Shown here piece after piece: positions 55,940-64,000 of a DNA stretch of 64,000 nt. The stretch is from contig JARWIR010000024.1 in the NCBI GenBank assembly GCA_029959085.1, positions 12,140,296-12,204,295 on the forward strand, written 5' to 3'. Under the pieces are notes generated by a model that was given only the letters and a program-made list of their open reading frames with translations, made no database searches and had not been told where the DNA came from. The position numbers were made by a program, and so were the translations under genes. The DNA comes from Nemophila menziesii (Eukaryota > Streptophyta > Magnoliopsida > Boraginales > Hydrophyllaceae). Positions within the stretch are counted from its first letter, which is position 1, and every line of letters starts with the position of its first letter.

Positions 55940-58562
55940 CTAAAAGAAATAATTTAATTAGAAAAATTACTAAATGTAGTAGACTTCTTACTAAATTGAG
56001 TAAAAACAAATTCAGAAATAATAAGAAGAAAAATGATGAATATATTACTAAACTAGAAACTATTTATAATGACATTAGTACTAAAGATTGGTTTGAATGT
56101 AATGTTATTATTAAACAAATCGAAGTTATTTGGAAATTTGAGAAAGATTATTGGGCCTCTAGATCTAGGGTAAAATGACTTAGAAGAGGTGATAAAAACA
56201 CTTCTTTCTTTCATGCAAGTACTAAATAAAGAAGAAAGTATAATAAAATAACATGCCTTATAAATGATAAGGATATATGGCTTGAAAAAGATGAAGAAAT
56301 TACTGATTAGATAAAAAACTTTTTTAATAATATTTTCAAAAGTGTGGGAAATAGATATATTGATAGAACCATTAACCTTATCCCCAAAACTGTAAACTAT
56401 TATGAGAATAAATTGCTTAATAAACCTCTTAGTATGGAGGAAATTGAAAAAGCCATGAATGAACTTGGGGCGAATAAATCTCCAGAGCCGGATGGTTACC
56501 AAGAAATATATTTTAAAATGTATTGGACCATTATTAAACTTGATGTCATTAGGGTTATTAATAATTTTTGGTACAATGGGGGTCCCTGGAAGATATCAAT
56601 CATACTTATATTACCCTACTACCAAAAATTAATATACATATTAACATTAAACACTTTAGACCAATTAGTTACTCTAACTTTATTTATAAAATTATTGCTA
56701 GAGTATTGACTATAGGATGCAACCGGGTATGGAAGCCTTGACTGATGAAAATCAATCGGCTTTCATCCCAGGAAGGAGCATACAAGACAATACTATGGTG
56801 GCTCATGAGATTATTAATTATATAAAGAATCAAAGATACAAAAAGACACACTACATGGATATTAAGGCAGATATACAAAAAGCCTATGAAAATTTTGAAT
56901 GGGATTGCCTTGAAAGTATTATGCTAAAAATGGGTTATGATTACAAATGGATTGATAAATTCATGAGGTGTGTTAACTCAGTCCTTATAAATGGGAAGCT
57001 CTACCATTTAAAAAACCCCAAAGGCGTTTAAGACAGGGAGATCCCTTATCTCCCCTCCTCTTCAGTATTATTACACAAATTTTTAGTGTCTTAATTAAAG
57101 AAAAAACTGAAAATGGTTAGATTGAGGGGATTAAAATTGCTAAACTAGCCCCTAGTGTCAATCACATACTATTTGTAGATAATAGCTTTTTATTTATGAA
57201 AGTTATAGTTATGAATTGAAAGCTTTAATGATGTCATTAACAAATATGGTTATACAACATGTATGAAACTCAATCTTAATAAAGGTGGTATAAAATTTAG
57301 TCCTAATAACCCTATATACATCCAAAACACCACTGCTAAAAGACTTAAGATGCAAGTCACTAACAATTTAGTCAACTACATTGGTCTCTCTACTGAATGG
57401 GGGAGATCTAAGGTTAAAGACTTAAATTTACTAGTGGAAAAAACTTTGCTAAGAATGAAAAACTGTAAAACTCTATTTTTTTCTGAAGCTGGAAATGAAA
57501 TATTAATAAAAGCAGTTTCACTAAGCCTCCCTAATTAATTTATGACCTCTTACCTCATCCCTAAGAAAACTTGTGATTGATCACTTCTCAGATTGGTAAT
57601 TTCTGGTAGGGGGTAAAGGGAAGAAGAAAATACATTGGGGTAATTGAAATATGTTATCTAAAAGCAAACTCTTAGGTGGTATTGGTTAGGGATTTAGACC
57701 TTATGAATTTAGCCCTCCTTGGTAAGCAAGCCTATAATATTTATAACAATACTGAATCTCTTATTTATTAAATTCTTAAAGGAAAGTATTTTCCTCTTTG
57801 CTCCTTTTCTGAAGCTAAAGTTGGCTCTTCACCATCTTGGGATGGAAGAGCTTGTTAGCTGGAAGAGATATCCTTCTTAATGATGTTAGATGGAAAATAG
57901 GAAATGGTTATAAAATAAACTTACATCAACATAAATGGCTGCCTAATATATATGTCAAAAGATTTGATGATTATAAATGAAAGAAAATGGAATGTTCAAC
58001 TTAATTATGAAAATTACAGCCCTGAAATTGCTAGATTTATTTTAAATACCTTTATTCCCATGTCAGGTGGAAGTAATATAATAGTTTGGAATAATAGTAA
58101 AGATGGTATTTATTAAGTTATAAAATCTCATCAACTCCTAAAAGAGGAGAAAGATAAAGAGGACTCGACAAAAGCCAATATAATGGAAACCCCTCACATA
58201 ATATTGACCCTAAGATTTGGAAATTGATTTGGAATATTAAAGTGGCCCCTAAAATCAAAAACTTCACGTGGAGAGTCATTAAGAACTTGCTTCCTACAAA
58301 TGAAAACTTATAAAAAAAGAAAGGTTATCAAATCCCCTATATGCAGCTTATGTAATAAGGTATGCGAAAGCACTGAGCATTTATTATTTGAATGTAGCTG
58401 GGGTAGAGCAGATTGGTATGAATCACCTTTAAATGTATTCACTTGCAACAAATTACCATTAAAATGGATGTTTGGATGACAGTAATACTGGAGAAAAGTA
58501 TACAAGATGGTAATAAAAATAGCTTTATTATGGAGAAAGTATGTATACTATCTTGGTATACA
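55940..58562 (+). pseudogene. L1-type LINE reverse transcriptase remnant
   Basis: Broken frames keep collinear LINE blocks: RRGDKNTSFFHAS (about 56183), ANKSPEPDGYQEIYFKMYW (about 56470), ENQSAFIPGRSIQDNTMVA (56745), HYMDIKADIQKAYENFEWD (56850), [14 protein letters not shown] (57030), HILFVDNSFLF (about 57164; YADD box altered to VDN), and the zinc-binding end (WKLIWNIKVAPKIKNFTWR, then CNKVCESTEHLLFECSW) at 58215-58400. The endonuclease region is missing (5' truncation). The 3' side is cut at 58562 by Ath-D. Stops and frameshifts are frequent. Confidence 0.85.
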
Positions 58563-60123
58563 TGATGTCTCCTTAATTGTTCTTATTTTCGACCCTTAGG
58601 AGACATCATTTTTGGTGTTTATTTAATTAATTTGATAGACTTTTGGACTAAATATGCAATAATCCGGAATTCCCTTTTTATTTCTAGCATTTTTAAATTA
58701 ATAAAATTTTGCGCGTAATATTGGTATTTTTAGTGTAAAGTTTACAGGTTTTAGATGTTAGCTAGAAGAGGAATCCGAGGAGAAAGTCAAAGATCAAAAG
58801 ATAGAGTCAAGACTTGAAGATAAATCCCGAAGATATTATTTTTAGAGTTGAAAATCCATTTTCCAGGCCATAGATTGCTGATTTCGAGGTGCTTAAGAAA
58901 TGATTTAGCCACTAACCTTTGAAGAGAAAACATTCCTTATCGAGTTACAGAACTTTAGCAGCTGGAATGAGGTCAATCGGAGTCATAACGTATCGGGAAA
59001 AGCCGTTTTATTGAAGGTGTATCAGCAGTTACGGGATTTTGGGCCTAGAAATTGGGCTTGGACATTTAATTAGTGTTTTATTTTCTGGTCCAAGCCCTAA
59101 TCCGTTTTTATGCTTATAAAAGGAGGTCTGGACTTCTATTTTTGATACAATTCATTCTTTACAATTAAAAACATTAGAGAGAAGCAACAGAAGGAAGGAA
59201 GAAGAAGCTGCTAGAGCTGGAGTGGGTCTATAGCTCCGTTCTCAGTCATTCCAATTCCGGAAATTAGGTTTCTTTTATCTTTTATTTGTAATCAGTTATG
59301 AATTCCATTTATTTTAATTTAGTATTTCGTTTTAATATGAGCTAAACAATTCATAGTGCTTGAGAACAAACAATGGGTGAATCCCAATTTTATGAAATAA
59401 CGAATGTTGAATTTGGGTTTCTGTTAAATTAAACTAGATTAGGGCTTTTTACTCTTTTCAATAAATTGAGATTATTTTACTGTTTTTAGCGTCATGAACT
59501 AGGAACAGGTGTTAGTATTTAGGCTATTCCAATTAGTGGCAATTGGATCATCCTGACGGAGGGTTTAGATTCAGAACCATTTATTCAATCTAGGATAGAA
59601 GCTATTGATTCTGACGAACTTAGCTAATTCTAGGGCCAATGAGGTAATAAAACTTAAACATCCAACGGTGGATCATATTTACCCTGACGGTACTAGTGAC
59701 ACTTTAGGATCGCCTTATAGTCCACCCTGATGGGGGTATAAGGAATTTAGAATCCCGACCATTGTAATTGACCAATTTAGCCCTTAAACAACATAAGTTA
59801 GGAAATAGGATTGGGAGGATCCTTGCGTTCTCAAGTGCTACTTCTCATATTGCGTTTTACATCATTTTACTTGCGTCTTAGCCTTTATTTGCATTTTAAT
59901 AGTTATTTTTCATTCAGTAGCTTTAATAACAAAAAACAAACAAACATATTACTTTTACTTGTTTTCATAAGTGCATCAATCATTAATAGATAAGCATTGT
60001 AGTCAACCATCCCGTCCTTGGAACGAATCTGTTTTATCAGTTATACTACTTGGGACAACCGTACACTTGCGGTTGTGGTTTGATTATTATTTGCATTGAT
60101 TTAGAACACACAAAGGACCACCA
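58563..60123 (+). repeat. Ath-D 5' LTR
   Basis: Begins TGATGTCTCCTTAATTG, ends GGACCACCA. The terminal inverted repeat TGATGTCTCC ... GGAGACATCA (58563-58572, 58599-58608) is perfect. TATA box TATAAAA 59115-59121. R-U5 has CTGACGG-type motifs near 59555, 59682 and 59727 and the hairpin ACAACCG...CGGTTGT (60055-60076). Confidence 0.9.
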
Positions 60124-60129
60124 AGTTTT

Positions 60130-60147
60130 TGGCGCCGCTGCCGGGGA
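60130..60147 (+). promoter_or_regulatory. Ath-D primer binding site (tRNA-Asp type)
   Basis: TGGCGCCGCTGCCGGGGA, identical to the Ath-A PBS. Confidence 0.92.
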
Positions 60148-60258
60148 CGGTAGCGTGTGACCACGGTGTTTATCCTTTAGTGATAGTTGCATTTATTTTA
60201 TTTTATCAGTTTTACGCTTTTTGTTTGTTTAGCTTTTTCAGGTTTTTAGGTTTGGTGT

Positions 60259-63114
60259 ATGCGAAGAAGACTATTCAAGGATCTAGAGCCAACACCTCCG
60301 ATCCTTAGTAATCCAGAATCGTTGATCAGACTTGCTAACAGGAGAAGAAGAGAACGAGAAGCTTTAGAGGTAGAAGAATTAAGTAACAGAATGGAAGAGA
60401 TAAATCTTCAAGATCAACAACCAGGACAACTAGGCGCAAATGGCCAACCTTTGGCTCCAGGCGCTATTCCTCCAATTCCACCACCATTGAATCCAAATTC
60501 TCAAGTTCAGATAGTGATGAATCAAGATCCGTGGTTTACTAATGGCCCACCAGAAGTTCCATTTCGTGCTCCTACTATAGGAGTAGGTGCTCCAGATATT
60601 AATGTTCCACGATTTCGTCCAGATTCGGGTATGCTAGCTCAATTCCAAAATTTTGGGAATTTTCGCGGAAGACCATCAGAAGATCCTCTTAGAGCGGTAC
60701 AGAAATTTAAGCAGATATTTGATTCTTATATCACACAAGGAGTTTCAAGAGAACAGATGTATTTTGCTGCGTTTAAATTTTTTGTTATTGATGGAGCGAG
60801 TGAATGGCATGATACACAAGATCCTACGAAGATAACCAACTGGGACCAATTAGAAACTGCGTTCTTTGACAGGTATTACCCAAGTAACATGAGATTAGAT
60901 GCTGAATTAGAATTGACGCATTTCCGTCAGGAATATGATGAAACTGTGGGTAAGAGTTGGACAAGATTTCAGATGTGTTTGCGTAGAGTTCCCACTCATG
61001 GCTTTTCAGAACAACAACAGCTAAAGATCTTTTACAGAGGCCTTGATGGGACTTCGAGAGATAAATTGGATACGTTATGTGGTGCAGGTTTTCTTCAAGT
61101 TCAACCCGCTCATGCTAAGATCATTTTAGAAAGAACCGTCAAGAATGAAGTTGGGTGGAATTCAGTAAGAACACCTGTTAAAGGAGTGAATAATATTGAT
61201 ATGGAAGAAAAATTTGCTACGCTTGAGAATAAGATTCAGAATACTATAGAGCAACAATTGAAGCAGCTTACTTTAGCTGTAAATGAAGGATTTTCAGGTA
61301 AGAACGTAGATGTGCATGCTGCACAAGAGGTTTATATGTGTTCGATTTGTAGGGTAGATGATCATGATGAGGAAAGTTGTCCGAATAACCAAGAGTCCGT
61401 GATGTTTATGTCCAATAGAGGTAACTTCAATTCAAGTGGTAATGGATATCAGCCTAACAGAAACCATCCTGGGTTTCAATACTCAAATCCCAATGGGGCA
61501 GCCAATCCTACCTATGCGTATCAGCCGCGTCCCCAAGGTAACAACTATAATCCAAGACCACATAATAATTATCAAGGAGGACAGAATCAGGGAAATTATG
61601 TTCAGAGACAAGCTCCTCAAGACAATTATGATGACACAATGAATCAGAAAGCCTTACCTGCCCATCCACAAGAAGGAGTAGTTACCCTTCAGAAAATAGT
61701 TGAGAGTTTAATTGCTTTTCAGACACAAGCTATGGAACGTCAAAATGCAGCCGAAGCAAATATGAAGTTGTTCCAGAATCAGCTAAGTCAAATTAATAAA
61801 CAACTGAATCAACATCCACAAGGGCAACTCCCTAGCGATACTGAGAATCCAATCCAAATCGAAGACTGTAAAGCTATCACTCTCCGAAGTGGTAAGAACC
61901 TTCCTCCACCTCCTTTCCCGGTTATGAAAGAGAAAGAAGTTAGAAAAGAAAAAGAGGTGGTGAATGAAGATAATCCAGTTGAAGTAGAAGAAGTGGAGAG
62001 GTCTAATGAAATTCCGAAAAAGAAAGATGATACTATAATAAACCGTCCTCCTCCACTATTCCCATCGAGAGTTCAAAAGAAGGGTGATATGGCTGAATAT
62101 CAAAAATTCTTTAACAAGGTAAGAGGTCTTAGCATAAATATTCCGTTGCTAGAAGCTATTCGAGATGTGCCCAAGTATGCTAAGTTTTTGAAAAGAGCCC
62201 TCACCAACAAACGGCCATATTGTGATAATAAGATGATTGGTCTTCCTGAAGAATGTAGTGCCATTTGTCAAAGTAAGCTACCTCCAAAGTTAGTTGATCC
62301 TGGGAGTTTCACAATTCCGATATCGATTGGAGAAGAATGGAAAGGTAAGGCACTATGTGATTTGGGTGCAAGCATAAATCTTATGCCCAAATCGATCTTT
62401 GATAAGCTTAATATCGAAGCAAGACCCACTTCTATGGTCTTGCAAATGGCGGATCGATCTCTTGCACATCCGGAAGGCCGAATCGAAGATGTCCTCGTTA
62501 AGGCAGGTACGTTAATTTTTCCCGCTGATTTCATTATACTTGATTACGACGCGGATATTATTTTGGGAAGACCATTCCTAGCCACGGGGCGTACCTTGAT
62601 TGATGTAGAGAACGGCGAAATGATTATGAGAATCCAAGACGAGGAGATGAAGTTTAATGTGTTTAGACCTATGAAGTTTCCGGATTCCAAGGAAGAATGT
62701 TTTCGTGTAGATGTAATGGAACCGGTAAGAACAGAGCCAATTAGTGTTGTGGACACTTTAGGGGTGGAGGAGAAAGAGCTACGAAAGAAACCACCAATTA
62801 AAGCTCCTCCATACCCTAAAAATCCACAACTCAATCATGCAAAGAAGAAAGAGAAAGCACGTGCCACGAAGGTTCCGAAAGAACCTAAGAAAGAAAGAAA
62901 GAAAAAGGGGTTCAAGGTAGGTGAAGAGGTAGCTATGAAAAATCCTAAACCCCCTCCAAAGGTACGTGAATCAAAAAGTTCGTGGCTAGGACCATTCACG
63001 GTCGCGAAGGTTATCTCAGATAAACTAGTGGGAATAAAAGCTAAGGGATGCAAATTTCGAGTTGCAAATATTGACAACCTCACTCACTGCTGGGGAGGTT
63101 ATGTCAACGACTAA
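60259..63114 (+). CDS. Ath-D Gag-protease polyprotein with WGGY tail, 951 aa, intact
   Basis: Residues about 1-60 are basic/coiled (MRRRLFKDLE, LANRRRREREALEVEEL), then a Pro-rich linker. About 115-300 is the Ty3-type capsid (FRPDSGMLAQFQNFGNFRGR, FDRYYPSNMRLDAELELTHF). A CCHC knuckle CSICRVDDHDEESC lies near 360, followed by an Asn/Gln/Pro-rich region and a coiled coil near 490. The aspartic protease is near 690-790 (CDLGASINLMPKS, IILGRPFLATG). From about 880 a basic stretch leads to an integrase-C-terminal-like tail (SSWLGPFTVAKV ... NIDNLTHCWGGYVND). No RT, RNase H or integrase core. ATG 60259 is the first in frame after the PBS and matches the Ath-A start. The intact long frame suggests recent activity in trans. 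Confidence 0.92.
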   Translation: MRRRLFKDLEPTPPILSNPESLIRLANRRRREREALEVEELSNRMEEINLQDQQPGQLGANGQPLAPGAIPPIPPPLNPNSQVQIVMNQDPWFTNGPPEVPFRAPTIGVGAPDINVPRFRPDSGMLAQFQNFGNFRGRPSEDPLRAVQKFKQIFDSYITQGVSREQMYFAAFKFFVIDGASEWHDTQDPTKITNWDQLETAFFDRYYPSNMRLDAELELTHFRQEYDETVGKSWTRFQMCLRRVPTHGFSEQQQLKIFYRGLDGTSRDKLDTLCGAGFLQVQPAHAKIILERTVKNEVGWNSVRTPVKGVNNIDMEEKFATLENKIQNTIEQQLKQLTLAVNEGFSGKNVDVHAAQEVYMCSICRVDDHDEESCPNNQESVMFMSNRGNFNSSGNGYQPNRNHPGFQYSNPNGAANPTYAYQPRPQGNNYNPRPHNNYQGGQNQGNYVQRQAPQDNYDDTMNQKALPAHPQEGVVTLQKIVESLIAFQTQAMERQNAAEANMKLFQNQLSQINKQLNQHPQGQLPSDTENPIQIEDCKAITLRSGKNLPPPPFPVMKEKEVRKEKEVVNEDNPVEVEEVERSNEIPKKKDDTIINRPPPLFPSRVQKKGDMAEYQKFFNKVRGLSINIPLLEAIRDVPKYAKFLKRALTNKRPYCDNKMIGLPEECSAICQSKLPPKLVDPGSFTIPISIGEEWKGKALCDLGASINLMPKSIFDKLNIEARPTSMVLQMADRSLAHPEGRIEDVLVKAGTLIFPADFIILDYDADIILGRPFLATGRTLIDVENGEMIMRIQDEEMKFNVFRPMKFPDSKEECFRVDVMEPVRTEPISVVDTLGVEEKELRKKPPIKAPPYPKNPQLNHAKKKEKARATKVPKEPKKERKKKGFKVGEEVAMKNPKPPPKVRESKSSWLGPFTVAKVISDKLVGIKAKGCKFRVANIDNLTHCWGGYVND

Positions 63115-63345
63115 TAAATGAGGTAACCCGTCGAGCTTAACGACGTTAAACAAAAGCCAATTTCTTGTATATTAGCTGAGTTTTTAAATTTTTTGCAATT
63201 TAGATTAGTTTGATTTTCGTAATTTTAGTGTTTATTATTAAGAAATGAGGAAGGGTAGTTGTCTTTGATGATTTCAGGGGTAAAAAGGTCACGAGTTTGG
63301 GGTCGATAAGGCGAAAATAGGAGAAAAATAGGTTGGATGTCCAGA
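63115..63345 (+). other. Ath-D post-ORF segment shared with Ath-A
   Basis: Non-coding; near-identical to Ath-A 29730-29930. PPT-like GAGTTTGGGGTCG at about 63294. Confidence 0.75.
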
Positions 63346-63860
63346 AGAAACCGCGAACCCGGTTTTGGAGCTGGTACCAACCCTTTCAACGCAACACTTG
63401 GCGTCTTGGTTCACGACACAGCGTCGGCACCGGGTACCCGGTTTTTCGAAACCAGGAACCCGGTTTTGGTGCTGTAACTTCTGGAAATTTCTGACCCAGC
63501 GTCTTGGTGATTGTGTTTTGCTGCGTTTTAACTCGCGCCATCGACACAAATCCGGGTACCCGCATTTGGCAAAATCGGGTACCCAGTTTCGGAGCTGTAA
63601 GTGGTGAAATTCTCTGGTCCAGCGTTTTGGGATGCTGCGTTTTGGCGCGTCTTGACTCGCGCCATCGAGAAAATCCAGGTACCCGCATTCCACAAGACCG
63701 GGAACCCGGTTTCGGCGAGTAGAAGTTCTGACCCTGCGTCTTGGGGTCCAGCGTTTTGGTGCGTCTCGAGGTAAAAAAAAAAAAGAGTATATTTTTATTT
63801 TTCCGCGCCGTCACAGCGACGCGGAACCGGGAACCCGGATTGTCGAAACCGGGAACCCGG
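63346..63860 (+). promoter_or_regulatory. Ath-D palindrome block (CCGGGTACCCGG and variants)
   Basis: ACCGGGTACCCGGT (63429-63442) is a perfect 14 bp palindrome; CGGGTACCCG recurs at 63553-63562, with variants CGGGTACCCA, AGGTACCCGC and CGGGAACCCGG through 63860. Repeated CCAGCGT(C/T)TTGG stretches lie between. The position relative to the shared post-pol segment is the same as in Ath-A. Open frames crossing it on both strands are by-products. Confidence 0.85.
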
Positions 63861-64000
63861 TTTGCATCTGTGACAGGGCCGTTTTCAGCTTTTCAGCCCT
63901 AGATTTTTACCTCTTTCTTCAACCCAGCCTCCAAAAACACTCCCAAAACCCAGAATTTCCTGAACATCATCATCTACAACCACACAATCCTCAAATCTTA
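63861..64000 (+). other. Ath-D leader toward the env-like region, truncated by the window
   Basis: TTTTACCTCTTTCTTCAACC and the CA-rich sequence after it resemble Ath-A 30367-30480 upstream of its env-like ORF, so an env-like ORF may follow outside the window. Confidence 0.55.

Larger units (their letters stand above)
58563..64000 (+). mobile_element. Ath-D: non-autonomous Athila-like element with intact ORF (runs off the window)
   Basis: The 5' LTR (58563-60123) and PBS are followed by a single intact gag-protease-tail ORF, then the post-pol segment shared with Ath-A, a PPT-like motif and a palindrome block. RT, RNase H and the integrase core are absent although sequences on both sides of them are kept. 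The element inserted into a LINE. The 3' LTR lies beyond the window, so completeness and target duplication (left flank ATACA) cannot be judged. Confidence 0.9.

Noticed and set aside
63289..63814. Several overlapping ORFs on both strands
   Set aside because: They arise from the GC-rich palindrome block of Ath-D, where stops are rare; they resemble no protein.

Overview
This is repeat-dominated, AT-rich nuclear DNA of a flowering plant, probably a eudicot. The evidence is plant-type Ty3/gypsy Athila elements (primer site matching tRNA-Asp, env-like ORF of the plant transposon-protein type), Ty1/copia Sireviruses, a plant L1-type LINE, a Tourist-like MITE, and intron-containing fragments of plant genes (cyclin B1, CKS1, a Puf-A/APUM24-like protein, HLB1, nodulin homeobox NDX). 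I see no complete host gene, no tRNA or rRNA gene and no CRISPR array. Names such as Ath-A or Sire-young are working labels. Layout: 1-883 is featureless AT-rich DNA. 884-10220 is bounded by inverted repeats and looks like a Mutator-like (Pack-MULE-like) element. It carries pieces of at least five recognisable host genes on both strands, and copies of an 18-20 bp repeat with core TCCCRTCA (TGAYGGGA) sit between the pieces, including one array of about 32 copies. 10858-54050 is a four-level nest. An old, truncated minus-strand Sirevirus (Sire-old) is split at TSD CAATG by a minus-strand Athila-like element (Ath-B, 12839-50612). Ath-B is split by a plus-strand Athila (Ath-A, 14844-35085, TSD GCCAT/GCTAT) and by a minus-strand non-autonomous Athila-like element (Ath-C, 35488-43254, TSD ACCAC). 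Ath-A is split inside gag by a young minus-strand Sirevirus (Sire-young, 16828-24436, TSD TCCTC). 54528-54758 is a MITE, 55090-58562 holds RNase H-like and LINE remnants, and 58563-64000 is the 5' part of a fourth Athila-like element (Ath-D) with an intact 951-codon ORF. Ath-A has the autonomous order LTR, PBS, gag, protease, RT, RNase H, integrase, env-like ORF, PPT, LTR, but is broken by stops and frameshifts. Ath-D, Ath-B and Ath-C lack RT, RNase H and the integrase core. Their gag(-protease) reading frame runs into a short integrase-C-terminus-like tail ending in a WGGY motif, suggesting mobilisation in trans. The most unusual signals are: (1) pairs of CCGG-rich palindromes with family-specific centres, between pol or ORF1 and the env-like gene in all four Athila families, and with closely similar half-sites and spacer upstream of the TATA box in the unrelated Sirevirus LTR; (2) conserved hairpins, some with compensatory base changes, just before the PPT and in the palindrome block; (3) repeated PPT-like motifs; (4) the 18-20 bp repeat at the junctions of captured gene pieces in the Mutator-like element. 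All family assignments rest on motif recognition by eye; no database search was possible.
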